A stretch of 64,000 bases of DNA, taken from NCBI RefSeq assembly GCF_030405905.1, contig NZ_JASATW010000016.1, forward strand, positions 1 to 64,000, read 5' to 3'. Of the stretch, positions 7,042-15,789 are shown piece by piece; the first letter of the stretch is position 1; each line of letters begins with the position of its first letter. The notes under the pieces were generated by a model that worked only from the letters and a program-made list of their open reading frames with translations, had not been told where the DNA came from and made no database searches. This DNA comes from Sphaerothrix gracilis. Lineage in GTDB: Bacteria > Cyanobacteriota > Cyanobacteriia > Phormidesmidales > Phormidesmidaceae. The translations under genes and the position numbers were made by a program.

Positions 7042-8433
7042 ATGGGTATTGCCAGTATTAACCCAACCACTGGTGAAAAATTACAGGTTTTTGACGCGCT
7101 GACAGCAGCCGAAATCGACTCAAAGATAGCCTTTGCTCAGCAGACGTTTGCAGACTATCGGCACACTTCATTAGAGCAGCGATCGCAGTGGCTCCAGGCT
7201 GCGGCTACGGTGCTAGAGCAAAACCAGGACAACTTTGGTCAGCTCATGACGCTAGAGATGGGCAAACCGCTGCAGTCAGCGATCGCAGAGGTGAAAAAAT
7301 GCGCCTGGGTCTGCCGCTACTATGCTGAAAATGCGGCGGCTTTCTTAGCCGATGAGCCGGCTAAAACCGATGCTAGTCAAAGCTATGTACGCTATTTACC
7401 GCTGGGGATTATTCTGGCGGTGATGCCCTGGAACTTCCCCTTCTGGCAGGTGTTCCGCTTTGCGGCTCCGGCCCTGATGGCAGGCAACGTGGGTCTGCTG
7501 AAACACGCCTCAAACGTGCCTCAGTGCGCCCTGGCGATCGAAACTGTTTTCAAACAGGCCGGATTCCCAGAAGGCGTATTTCAAACCCTGCTGATTGGAG
7601 CCGATCAGGTTGAAGCGGTGGTCAAAGATGAGCGGGTCAGGGCGGCGACGCTGACGGGGAGTGAGGCGGCTGGGGCTAGCCTAGCGGCGGCGGCTGGAAA
7701 TCAGATTAAAAAGACGGTGCTAGAACTGGGGGGCAGCGATCCGTTTATTGTGCTGCCCAGCGCCGATATTGACGCAGCAGTGACAACGGCAGTGACCGCC
7801 CGGATGCTCAATAACGGTCAGTCCTGCATTGCGGCCAAGCGGTTTATTCTACACCGGGCGATCGCGGCTGAGTTTGAAAGCAAGCTGGTGGAAAATTTTC
7901 GGGCGCTTAAAGTAGGCGATCCGCTGGAGGCCGATACCGATCTGGGGCCGCTAGCAACTCCGGCCATTTTGCATGACATTGATCAGCAGGTGCAGGCTTG
8001 TCTTCAGGCGGGGGCGCAGGCGCTAGTCGGCGGCAATGTTTCAGCCCTGCAAAACCAGCTACCAGCAGCACTGAGAAAAGGCAACTTTTATCCGGCAACT
8101 GTGCTCAGCCAGATTCCGGCGGGGACTCCGGCTGATCAAGAAGAATTCTTTGGCCCGGTGGCGCTGATCTTTCAGGTAGATGACATAGAGGCAGCGATCG
8201 CCTTGGCGAATTCGACGCCGCTGGGGCTAGGTGCGAGCGCCTGGACGAGTGATGAAAAAGAGCGCGATCGTCTGATTAACGACCTGGAAGCGGGCGCGGT
8301 ATTTATCAATGGCTTAGTCAAGTCTGATCCACGTCTGCCGTTTGGTGGCATCAAGCGATCGGGCTATGGCCGGGAGCTAGGACGTCAAGGCATCCACGAG
8401 TTTGTCAATATCAAAACGGTTTGGGTGAAATAA
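7042..8433 (+). CDS. gabD: Succinate-semialdehyde dehydrogenase (cyanobacterial TCA bypass)
   Basis: The 463-residue NAD(P)-dependent aldehyde dehydrogenase oxidises succinate semialdehyde to succinate. The catalytic Cys262 lies in NNGQSCIAAKR, the general base Glu228 in LELGGSDPFIV, and the oxyanion Asn131 in MPWNFPFWQ. The length and the NPTTGEKL start match the short GabD2/Sad-like group found in cyanobacteria. The next gene is the acetolactate-synthase-like 2-oxoglutarate decarboxylase. This pair is known from Synechococcus PCC 7002 to replace 2-oxoglutarate dehydrogenase and succinyl-CoA synthetase. Cofactor preference cannot be read reliably from sequence. Confidence 0.88.
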   Translation: MGIASINPTTGEKLQVFDALTAAEIDSKIAFAQQTFADYRHTSLEQRSQWLQAAATVLEQNQDNFGQLMTLEMGKPLQSAIAEVKKCAWVCRYYAENAAAFLADEPAKTDASQSYVRYLPLGIILAVMPWNFPFWQVFRFAAPALMAGNVGLLKHASNVPQCALAIETVFKQAGFPEGVFQTLLIGADQVEAVVKDERVRAATLTGSEAAGASLAAAAGNQIKKTVLELGGSDPFIVLPSADIDAAVTTAVTARMLNNGQSCIAAKRFILHRAIAAEFESKLVENFRALKVGDPLEADTDLGPLATPAILHDIDQQVQACLQAGAQALVGGNVSALQNQLPAALRKGNFYPATVLSQIPAGTPADQEEFFGPVALIFQVDDIEAAIALANSTPLGLGASAWTSDEKERDRLINDLEAGAVFINGLVKSDPRLPFGGIKRSGYGRELGRQGIHEFVNIKTVWVK

Positions 8434-8462
8434 TCTCGCTTGTTCTGGAATGAATTCTCCTC

Positions 8463-8635
8463 CGTAGGGGCATTAGGCCGATTAATTTCCTGCTTCCCCG
8501 CCTCATGTCACCCAAATTTCCTTCTGTACAGGCGGGTCTAGCCAATTNNNNNNNNNNGGCCCAAAACCCGCCCCTACCTTTGACCCATTAATCCTTTTTC
8601 CTGTCTGTTTCATTTCGCTTAAAACCCGCCCCTAG
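8463..8635. repeat. Inverted/direct repeats flanking an assembly gap
   Basis: Ten N at 8548-8557 mark unresolved sequence. AAAACCCGCCCCTAC at 8563-8577 recurs as AAAACCCGCCCCTAG at 8621-8635. Left of the gap, GGCGGGT (8531-8537) is complementary to ACCCGCC (8566-8572), and GTAGGGG (8463-8469) to CCCCTAC (8571-8577). Read on the minus strand, the unit is GTAGGGGCGGGTTTT, again a GTAG plus GC-rich arm as in REP elements. The gap length is probably arbitrary. Confidence 0.6.
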
Positions 8636-8670
8636 CGATATTCACCTTTACCATCTCTGCCACAATTCCC

Positions 8671-10317
8671 ATGACTGAACTCAACACCGCTGAATTGCTA
8701 GTTCGCTGCCTGGAAAATGAAGGCGTAGAATACATTTTCGGCGTTCCCGGCGAAGAAAACCTGCAGATTCTGCAGGCCCTCAAACATTCCTCCATCCAGT
8801 TCATCACCACCCGGCACGAGCAGGGAGCAGCCTTTATGGCCGATGTCTACGGGCGACTGACGGGTAAAGCTGGAGTGTGCCTTTCTACCCTGGGGCCGGG
8901 AGCTACCAACCTGATGACGGGAGTAGCCGATGCCAACCTCGATCGCGCTCCTTTAGTGGCGATCACAGGTCAGGTAGGGACTGACCGCATGCACATCGAG
9001 TCCCACCAGTACCTTGACCTGGTGGCGATGTTCTCTCCCGTAACCAAATGGAACACGCAGATTGTGCGGCCTAGCAATACGCCTGAAATTATTCGCAAAG
9101 CCTTCAAGCTGGCCCAAACAGAGAAACCAGGCGCAGTCCATATTGACCTGCCCGAAAATATTGCCAGCATGGCAGCCAAAGGGATGCCGCTGCGCCCTGA
9201 CAGTCGGGAAAAAACCTTTGCCTCCATTCACAGCATTCAGCAGGCAGCGGTAGCCATTTCTCAGGCAACTAATCCCATTATTTTGGTGGGCAATGGGGCG
9301 ATTCGAGCCGATGCCAGTGAAACCCTGACCGAGTTTGCCACTCATTTGAATATTCCAGTGGCCAATACCTTTATGGGCAAAGGCGTCATTCCCTACACTC
9401 ACTCCCTTTCCCTGTGGACGCTGGGCCTGCAGCAGCGCGACTTTATTAGCTGCGCTCTAGAAAAAGCCGACTTGGTGATTGCGGTGGGCTATGACCTGGT
9501 AGAGTTTTCGCCCAAGCGCTGGAATCCCAATAGCGAAATTCCCATTTTGCATATCAATTTGACTCAGGCCGAAATTGACAGCAGCTATATTCCCCGCGTG
9601 GAGGTGGTAGGCGATATTGCTGATTCACTGCAGGAAATTCTGAAGCGGGTCGATCGCCAGGGTTTACCCGAATCCTATGCCGTCAGCCTCAGAGAGGAAA
9701 TTCGAGCCGACTATGAGCAGTATGCCAACGATGCTGAGTTTCCGATTAAGCCGCAAAAGCTAATTTACGATCTGCGGCAGGTGATGGGGGCTGAGGATAT
9801 TGTCATTTCCGACGTGGGCGCTCACAAAATGTGGATCGCCCGCAACTATCACTGTATGCGGCCCAACACCTGTCTGATCTCCAACGGCTTTGCGGCGATG
9901 GGGATTGCGATTCCAGGGGCGATCGCCGCCAAGCTGGTTCATCCCAGTCGCAAAGTGGTGGCTGCTACCGGCGATGGCGGCTTCATGATGAACTGTCAGG
10001 AGCTAGAAACGGCGCTGCGGGTGGGGGCCAACTTTGTCACCATCATTTTCAACGACGGCGGCTATGGTCTGATCGAGTGGAAGCAGCACAATCACTACGG
10101 CGAATCGGCCTTTGTCCACTTCAAGAATCCGGACTTTGTTAAGTTTGCCGAGAGTATGGGCTTGAAGGGCTATCGGATTGAGGCCACAGAAGATTTTGCG
10201 CCAACCCTGCGGGAAGCGCTAGAACAGGACGTACCCGTCGTCATCGACTGCCCCGTTGACTACCGCGAGAATTTACTGTTCAGCCAAAAAACTGAGGATT
10301 TGAGCTGTTTAGTTTAG
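8671..10317 (+). CDS. 2-oxoglutarate decarboxylase (acetolactate synthase-like)
   Basis: This 548-residue thiamine-diphosphate enzyme has the acetohydroxyacid synthase fold. It has the catalytic Glu50 in TTRHEQGAAFMADVYGR, LGPGATNLMTG (74-84), and the ThDP/Mg motif starting GDGG at 434-437 and ending NDGG at 461-464. Its position right after succinate-semialdehyde dehydrogenase indicates the 2-oxoglutarate decarboxylase described in Synechococcus PCC 7002, which yields succinate semialdehyde. Annotation pipelines usually call it 'acetolactate synthase large subunit'. No small regulatory subunit lies nearby, which also argues against a biosynthetic ALS. The two genes are separated by a repeat and a sequence gap, so co-transcription is uncertain. 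Confidence 0.85.
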   Translation: MTELNTAELLVRCLENEGVEYIFGVPGEENLQILQALKHSSIQFITTRHEQGAAFMADVYGRLTGKAGVCLSTLGPGATNLMTGVADANLDRAPLVAITGQVGTDRMHIESHQYLDLVAMFSPVTKWNTQIVRPSNTPEIIRKAFKLAQTEKPGAVHIDLPENIASMAAKGMPLRPDSREKTFASIHSIQQAAVAISQATNPIILVGNGAIRADASETLTEFATHLNIPVANTFMGKGVIPYTHSLSLWTLGLQQRDFISCALEKADLVIAVGYDLVEFSPKRWNPNSEIPILHINLTQAEIDSSYIPRVEVVGDIADSLQEILKRVDRQGLPESYAVSLREEIRADYEQYANDAEFPIKPQKLIYDLRQVMGAEDIVISDVGAHKMWIARNYHCMRPNTCLISNGFAAMGIAIPGAIAAKLVHPSRKVVAATGDGGFMMNCQELETALRVGANFVTIIFNDGGYGLIEWKQHNHYGESAFVHFKNPDFVKFAESMGLKGYRIEATEDFAPTLREALEQDVPVVIDCPVDYRENLLFSQKTEDLSCLV

Positions 10318-10410
10318 CAAAACGCTTTAGGGTGTAAGTCCCAGACTGATAGGGAAATCTCTGTGGCGACAGGGTTCGGTGCTCTGCTGCAGCTTCATCA
10401 CGCCATCGCC

Positions 10411-10428
10411 CGGTGCACAACGGCACCG
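10411..10428 (+). other. Short hairpin downstream of 2-oxoglutarate decarboxylase
   Basis: CGGTGC (10411-10416) pairs with GCACCG (10423-10428) across a six-base loop, about 95 bp after the stop codon. There is no T-run, so it is a weak candidate for a transcript end. The rest of 10318-10503 shows nothing recognisable. Confidence 0.3.
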
Positions 10429-10503
10429 CATCCTCAGAATTTTCTCAGATCCACCCCCTAAACTGATCCATTAGGATTAACTCATCTATGAAGAGGCAGA
10501 ACT

Positions 10504-10671
10504 ATGATTTCCCAGACACAGCGCGTTTCTGTCCGCCAGCGTTCAGCTTCGGTGCCTATGGGTCCATATCTGCGATCGCAGCCGCGCTATCCCTGCTGTA
10601 GCGTTAGCTATGTTCAGCATCACAGCGCTCAAACCTATAGCTACCTGGAGATTTTGCTAGGAGAATGTTAG
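10504..10671 (+). CDS. Possible small protein, 55 residues
   Basis: An ATG at 10504 is preceded by AAGAGGCAGA, an acceptable ribosome binding site, and opens a frame of 55 codons ending at TAG 10669-10671. The product is basic in its first half (MISQTQRVSVRQRSASVPMG) and holds a CC pair and a final Cys. It has no membrane segment. I do not recognise it. It could be a genuine cyanobacterial micro-protein or chance. It lies 77 bp upstream of the PlsY-like fusion gene on the same strand. Confidence 0.35.
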   Translation: MISQTQRVSVRQRSASVPMGPYLRSQPRYPCCSVSYVQHHSAQTYSYLEILLGEC

Positions 10672-10748
10672 GTCTGCAAGGGGTATGGGTTTAGAGGGTA
10701 AACCCATACACTCATAAATGAAGAGAGCATCTTTAGGCGATCGTTAAT

Positions 10749-13691
10749 ATGACCCTGACTCAGGTTTTAGGGGCGCTGTTAATTTTTGTGCTGTGTCCGC
10801 TGCTGGGGGGACTGCCGCTGACGGGCTGGATCACGCGGCTGCTCAGCGGTAAGCGCCTGTCTCAGGTAGGAACCGGTAATATCGGCGTTTCAGCCGCATT
10901 TTATCACGGCGGGCGGGTCGCAGGCATTTTGTCAGTCTGTGCCGAGGCGTTTAAGGGAATCGCGGCGGTGCTGCTGGCGCGCTACTATTTCCCCACTGAC
11001 TCCACCTGGGAAATTGTGGCCCTGATTGCCCTGGTGCTAGGCCGCTACTGGATAGGTAAGGGGGCTGGAACCACCAACGTGGTCTGGGGCATTTGGGTGC
11101 ACGACTGGATCACGGCGGCGCTGACATTCTTAATTAGCGGCATTGGTTTTACTATTCTGCGGGAGCGACGGCAGGGCAGACTGCTGGTGCTGATTGTGCT
11201 GCCGATTATCACGGCGCTGCGCCACGGCGATGAAGGCAGCTTGGTGCTGGCGATGGTTTGCCTCAGCGGTCTGATTGCCTGGATTTATCAAAAGCTGCCG
11301 GATGATTTAGAGTTACCTTCAGAAGCAGGGCGTATTGAGTCACAGTCTATGTTTCGTTTTTTTCAAGGCGATCGCGCTTTGCTTTCGCTTGATCAGCCGT
11401 TGCAGGCAGAAAAGGTGGGGAGCAAAGCGGCCACGCTGGCTCAGCTGCGGCGTTGGGGCTATCCGGTGCCTTTGGGCTATGTGCTGCCTGCCGGGGACGA
11501 TCCGGCCCCACTCATTGAGATTAGTCAGCCCTCGCCGGAGCAGCCAGTCATAGTTCGCTCCTCGGCGGTGGGAGAAGATACCGAAGCCGCTTCTGCTGCC
11601 GGACAGTACGTTTCCATTGCCAATGTCAAAAGTCGAGCAGCCCTGACTGCTGCGATCGCCCGCTGTTTTGCCTCTTATAACAGCGATTCGGCCCAGCAAT
11701 ACCGCCGCGATCGCCGCCTGCCAGAAGGCCAAATGTCAGTGCTGGTGCAGACCCAAGTGCAGGGCCTTTTTTCCGGGGTCGCTTTCAGCCGCGATCCAAT
11801 TGCCCGTCACGGCGATGCGGTCATCATTGAAGCCCTGCCAGGGGGGGCCGAGCAGGTAGTTTCTGGTCAGGTGACGCCCCAGTCCTATCAGGTTATGGTG
11901 CAGCCAGAAGATATTCCCAGCTTTGAGCGCACTGAGCCCAGCGAGACCTGGCAGCTTCCCGCCGCGTTGACCCTGCAGGTTGAGGGCAGCGGCACCGTAC
12001 CGCCAGCGCTGCTGCAGCGAGTGGCTTTTTTGGCCCGCCATCTGGAAGAACGCTACTACGGCATTCCCCAAGATATTGAGTGGAGCTATGACGGTGAGCA
12101 AATCTGGCTGCTGCAGAGCCGTCCCATCACGACGCTGCTGCCTATCTGGACGCGCAAAATCGCGGCTGAGGTGATTCCGGGCTATATCCGGCCTCTCACC
12201 TGGTCTATCAATCGTCCGCTGACCTGCGGCGTCTGGGGCCAAATTTTTACGCTGGTGCTGGGCGATCGCGCCCGCGACTTGGACTTTGAGCAAACCGCTA
12301 CTTTGCACTACTCCCAGGCTTATTTCAACGCTTCGCTGCTGGGAAATATCTTTCGCCGCATGGGATTGCCGCCAGAGAGCCTGGAGTTTCTCACTCGGGG
12401 GGCTAAGTTCAGCAAGCCGCCCTTGGCCTCTACCCTGCGTAATCTGCCAGGGCTGCTGCGGTTGGCAAGCCGAGAACTGCGGCTGCGGCGTGACTTTCAA
12501 AAGGATAACCGCCGCCGTTTCCAACCGGCCCTAACTCAGCTAGCTGAGCAGCCTGCAAGTCAGAATTCACCAGCAGAGATTTTAGAGCGGATTGAGCGAC
12601 TGCTAGCACTGCTGCAAACCGCGACCTACTACAGCATTTTGGCCCCCCTAAGCTTAGCCATCCGGCAGGCAGTGCTGCAGGTAGACGATACCGATTTAAA
12701 CTCAGCCGCTTCTCCAGAAGTAGAGTCCATGCGATCGCTGCGGGCGATCGCCCAGGATTCTCGCTCGGTTCTCTCTAGCCTCTCAACGCGGCCTGACAAC
12801 AGTGCTTCTCTGTTTGCGGCTCTGGCTGAAACTGCCGATGCCCATACGGTTTTAGAGCGCATCGATCGCTTTTTGCATCAGTATGGCTACCTCAGCGAAG
12901 TCGGCACGGATATTGCCGTTCCCACCTGGCGCGAAAATCCCCATCCGGTGCGAGAGCTGTTTGCCCAGTTTTTGCTCAATCCGCCCCCACCTGCCGCTGC
13001 TGCCGAGAAATCGGCGGCAACAGGTTGGAAAACGCATCAGGTGCAGCGCCGCCTCGACCTCAAAGGCCAAGTGACCGAAGTTTATAGCCGCCTATTGGCC
13101 GAACTGCGCTGGAGCTTCGTCGCTCTCGAACAGCAGTGGATCCAATCTAGGCAGCTTGAAGCCTCTGGGGACATTTTTTTCCTGCAGCTAGCAGAGATTC
13201 GAGCCGTAATTCGGCCTAGCGGCCAGTCACTGCCTGTCTCCTTAGCCGAAATTGTCACAGCTAGGCGATCGCGCTTTGAACAAGATCAAACCCTGAAACC
13301 CACGCCCTACGTCATCTACGGCCACCAGCCCCCTGCCCAGCTCATTTTGCACTCGCCTGTCAGCTCTGTGCAGACGCTCAAGGGCATTGGCGCTAGCCCC
13401 GGTCAGGCAGTTGGACAAATCCGCATTTTAGAAAGCCTACAAAGCCTGCCCGATATCTCTACTGACACCATTCTGGTCGTTCCCTACACTGACTCCGGCT
13501 GGGCTCCCCTGCTGTCTAGAGCGGGGGGACTGATTGCTGAAGTGGGCGGTCGGCTGTCTCACGGGGCGATCGTAGCGCGGGAATATGGAATTCCGGCGGT
13601 AATGGATGTGACCCATGCGCTGCAGCGGCTACACGACGGTCAGCGGGTACGAATTGACGGGCAGGCCGGGACAGTGGAGGTGCTGAGTTAA
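10749..13691 (+). CDS. Fusion: PlsY-like membrane domain + PEP synthase-like phosphotransfer module
   Basis: This 980-residue protein joins two parts. Residues 1-190 have several membrane segments and resemble glycerol-3-phosphate acyltransferase PlsY: GTGNIGVSAAF (41-51) matches the 'GSGNIGATN' motif, while the third motif is degenerate (GRYWIGKGAGTTN, 98-110). Residues 205-455 match the ATP-grasp domain of pyruvate phosphate dikinase/PEP synthase: EKVGSKAATLAQL (211-223), VIVRSSAVGED (257-267), FSGVAFSRDP (331-340), DIEW (432-435) and LQSRPITT (444-451). The C-terminus is the swivelling phosphohistidine domain: GGRLSHGAIVAREYGIPAV, His938. The PEP-binding TIM barrel appears absent, so the 455-870 middle may be a different acceptor domain, as in rifampin phosphotransferase. 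Acyltransferase activity and the phosphoryl acceptor are unknown. Confidence 0.8.
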   Translation: MTLTQVLGALLIFVLCPLLGGLPLTGWITRLLSGKRLSQVGTGNIGVSAAFYHGGRVAGILSVCAEAFKGIAAVLLARYYFPTDSTWEIVALIALVLGRYWIGKGAGTTNVVWGIWVHDWITAALTFLISGIGFTILRERRQGRLLVLIVLPIITALRHGDEGSLVLAMVCLSGLIAWIYQKLPDDLELPSEAGRIESQSMFRFFQGDRALLSLDQPLQAEKVGSKAATLAQLRRWGYPVPLGYVLPAGDDPAPLIEISQPSPEQPVIVRSSAVGEDTEAASAAGQYVSIANVKSRAALTAAIARCFASYNSDSAQQYRRDRRLPEGQMSVLVQTQVQGLFSGVAFSRDPIARHGDAVIIEALPGGAEQVVSGQVTPQSYQVMVQPEDIPSFERTEPSETWQLPAALTLQVEGSGTVPPALLQRVAFLARHLEERYYGIPQDIEWSYDGEQIWLLQSRPITTLLPIWTRKIAAEVIPGYIRPLTWSINRPLTCGVWGQIFTLVLGDRARDLDFEQTATLHYSQAYFNASLLGNIFRRMGLPPESLEFLTRGAKFSKPPLASTLRNLPGLLRLASRELRLRRDFQKDNRRRFQPALTQLAEQPASQNSPAEILERIERLLALLQTATYYSILAPLSLAIRQAVLQVDDTDLNSAASPEVESMRSLRAIAQDSRSVLSSLSTRPDNSASLFAALAETADAHTVLERIDRFLHQYGYLSEVGTDIAVPTWRENPHPVRELFAQFLLNPPPPAAAAEKSAATGWKTHQVQRRLDLKGQVTEVYSRLLAELRWSFVALEQQWIQSRQLEASGDIFFLQLAEIRAVIRPSGQSLPVSLAEIVTARRSRFEQDQTLKPTPYVIYGHQPPAQLILHSPVSSVQTLKGIGASPGQAVGQIRILESLQSLPDISTDTILVVPYTDSGWAPLLSRAGGLIAEVGGRLSHGAIVAREYGIPAVMDVTHALQRLHDGQRVRIDGQAGTVEVLS

Positions 13692-13791
13692 AGCAGTCAG
13701 GACTTTCTGTTCATTTCAGTCAATCGCTGGGCCTATTCAAGCGTTTGAGCCTAAACCCGATTAAAATCAAGATTAGTTAGATAGCAGAGGC

Positions 13792-14208
13792 ATGGATACA
13801 AATTCCTCACCCGTGAGTCCCATTGAGTATCCCCCCGCAACGCTGAAACGAGCAAGCTGCGCTGTGCAATGCTCTCCCTTTCGGCTGAAGTTACTGGCCA
13901 ATATGCGCACTGAAAGCGTTTCTATTAAGGCGATCGCAGATAGTTACGGCATTCGCAATGGATATACGCTGCGTCCCCTAGCTGAACTCACGGCAGAAAA
14001 CGAACTGCTCTGGCTGATTCAGGTTGGGCTGCTGCGCCGCGAAGTTGACGGACAGGGGCTAACCGATAGTTTTCGGCTGACCCCTTTAGGTCGTCAGCTC
14101 GTCGATCGGTGGGCGGCTGAAGGATTTCCGGATAACCATCCGTCGCTTCAGGATCAACTATATAATTCCTTGAATCGTTGGCTACGGCTACCAAGCTGGC
14201 TACAGTAG
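13792..14208 (+). CDS. Npun_F0494-like conserved cyanobacterial protein
   Basis: The 138-residue protein matches my memory of the Npun_F0494 family. Key parts are 'CSPFRLKLLANMR', the conserved LLWLIQVGLLRREVDGQG and TDSFRLTPLGRQL. The predicted fold is mostly helical and resembles a winged helix, so DNA binding is conceivable but unproven. No signal peptide or membrane segment is seen. It is followed 71 bp later by cobQ on the same strand and may share its transcript. Confidence 0.7.
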   Translation: MDTNSSPVSPIEYPPATLKRASCAVQCSPFRLKLLANMRTESVSIKAIADSYGIRNGYTLRPLAELTAENELLWLIQVGLLRREVDGQGLTDSFRLTPLGRQLVDRWAAEGFPDNHPSLQDQLYNSLNRWLRLPSWLQ

Positions 14209-14279
14209 TAAAGCGTTCACTGGTTTTCTGCGCATTAGCAGCTAGCCCAATTTGAGAGATCTGTCCTGGAGGACTCTGC

Positions 14280-15776
14280 ATGAAGGCAATAATGGTAGTG
14301 GGGACAACTTCCCATGCCGGTAAATCCCTGTTAGTGACGGCCCTATGCCGTATTCTGAGCCGTCGCGGCTGGCGAGTAGCCCCCTTCAAAGGGCAGAACA
14401 TGGCTCTTAACGCCTATGTAACAACCACAGGCGCAGAGATTGGCTATGCTCAGGCGGTACAGGCTTGGGCCGCTGGTGTCGCTCCCCAAGTGGAGATGAA
14501 TCCCATTTTGCTCAAGCCCCAAGGAGACGCTACCTCTCAGGTCATCCTCAAAGGGCGAGCAGTTGGACGGACGACAGCCGCTAGCTACTATGAGCAGTAC
14601 TTTGAAGCGGGCTGGCAGGCGATTCAAGAAGCGCTAGCGCGTCTGGGCCAAGAGTTTGACCTCGTGGTCTGCGAGGGGGCAGGTAGCCCAGCCGAGATCA
14701 ACCTCAAGCACCGCGATTTGACAAATATGCGGGTCGCTACCCACCTGAAAGCGCCCACAATTCTGATTGCAGATATCGATCGCGGCGGCGTCTTTGCCCA
14801 CATTGTCGGCACGCTAGAGCTGCTGGAGCCGGAGGAGCGATCGCTGATTAAAGGCTTTGTTATCAACAAGTTTCGGGGACAGCGAGAGCTGCTGCAGCCG
14901 GGAATTGAGTGGCTGCAAGAGCGCACAGGCATTCCTGTAATCGGCGTTATTCCTTGGCTAGATGAGTCTTTCCCCGCCGAAGACTCTCTTTCCCTGCTCG
15001 ATCGCCAGCCTCAGCCTGACAACAGCGAAATCAACGTTGCGGTCATTCGTCTACCGCGCATCTCTAACTTTACTGACTTCGACCCCTTAGAAGCTGAACC
15101 CAGCGTTGCCGTGCGCTATGTCAGCCCTAAAGATACCCTGGGCTATCCCGATGCGGTGATTCTGCCCGGATCAAAGGCGGCGATCGCCGACCTAATTCTG
15201 CTGCAGCGCACAGGCATGGCAGAGGCTATTCAAAACTACGCAGCGGCAGGCGGAACGGTCATGGGCATCTGCGGCGGCTTTCAGATTATGGGGCAGCTAC
15301 TGGCCGACCCAGAGGGAATTGAAGGCCACGAAGGCCGCTACAAAGGGCTGGGACTAATTCCCCTGCGCACAGTCATCACCTCGCAGAAGATTGCCCGTCA
15401 GCGCTCGGTGACCTCCAAATATCCCCAGACAGGGCTGCCCGTCATTGGCTATGAAATCCATCAGGGCCGGACTCAGCTAGTCCCCTCCGACAAAGAAGAG
15501 GCAGAGGCTCCCGTCTATCACTCCCTTTTCGACGATCGCAGTCTGGGCGTGGTCGATGATAGCCTTTCTATCTGGGGCACTTATCTACACGGTATCTTTG
15601 ACAACGGGCCGTGGCGACGGGCCTGGCTCAACCGTCTGCGCCAGCAGCGAGGTTTGGGTTCTCTGCCCACTGGCATCTCCAATCACCGCGAACAGCGCGA
15701 AGCTATGCTCAATGCCCTAGCTGAGACCCTCGAAGCCCATCTCGATCTCAGCCCGATCATCGGAGCTTCGCGGTAG
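14280..15776 (+). CDS. cobQ: Cobyric acid synthase
   Basis: CobQ amidates adenosyl-cobyrinate a,c-diamide at four side chains, using glutamine and ATP, in cobalamin synthesis. The 498-residue product has the N-terminal ATPase domain (GTTSHAGKSLLVTALCR, 8-24; PFKGQNMALNAYVT, 35-48). It also has the conserved CEGAGSPAEINL and DIDRGGVFA, and a C-terminal type I glutaminase-like domain with Cys331 in GICGGFQIMG. YLHGIFDNG near the end carries the catalytic His. Length is typical. GGAGGA sits before the ATG. It fits with the cobalamin-dependent metH at 37137. It converges with ffh, 13 bp away. Confidence 0.93.
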   Translation: MKAIMVVGTTSHAGKSLLVTALCRILSRRGWRVAPFKGQNMALNAYVTTTGAEIGYAQAVQAWAAGVAPQVEMNPILLKPQGDATSQVILKGRAVGRTTAASYYEQYFEAGWQAIQEALARLGQEFDLVVCEGAGSPAEINLKHRDLTNMRVATHLKAPTILIADIDRGGVFAHIVGTLELLEPEERSLIKGFVINKFRGQRELLQPGIEWLQERTGIPVIGVIPWLDESFPAEDSLSLLDRQPQPDNSEINVAVIRLPRISNFTDFDPLEAEPSVAVRYVSPKDTLGYPDAVILPGSKAAIADLILLQRTGMAEAIQNYAAAGGTVMGICGGFQIMGQLLADPEGIEGHEGRYKGLGLIPLRTVITSQKIARQRSVTSKYPQTGLPVIGYEIHQGRTQLVPSDKEEAEAPVYHSLFDDRSLGVVDDSLSIWGTYLHGIFDNGPWRRAWLNRLRQQRGLGSLPTGISNHREQREAMLNALAETLEAHLDLSPIIGASR

Positions 15777-15789
15777 CCGTCGCGCTCTG

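Noticed and set aside
8671..10317. Biosynthetic acetolactate synthase IlvB
   Set aside because: Pairing with succinate-semialdehyde dehydrogenase and absence of a small subunit nearby point to 2-oxoglutarate decarboxylase, though sequence alone does not prove it.
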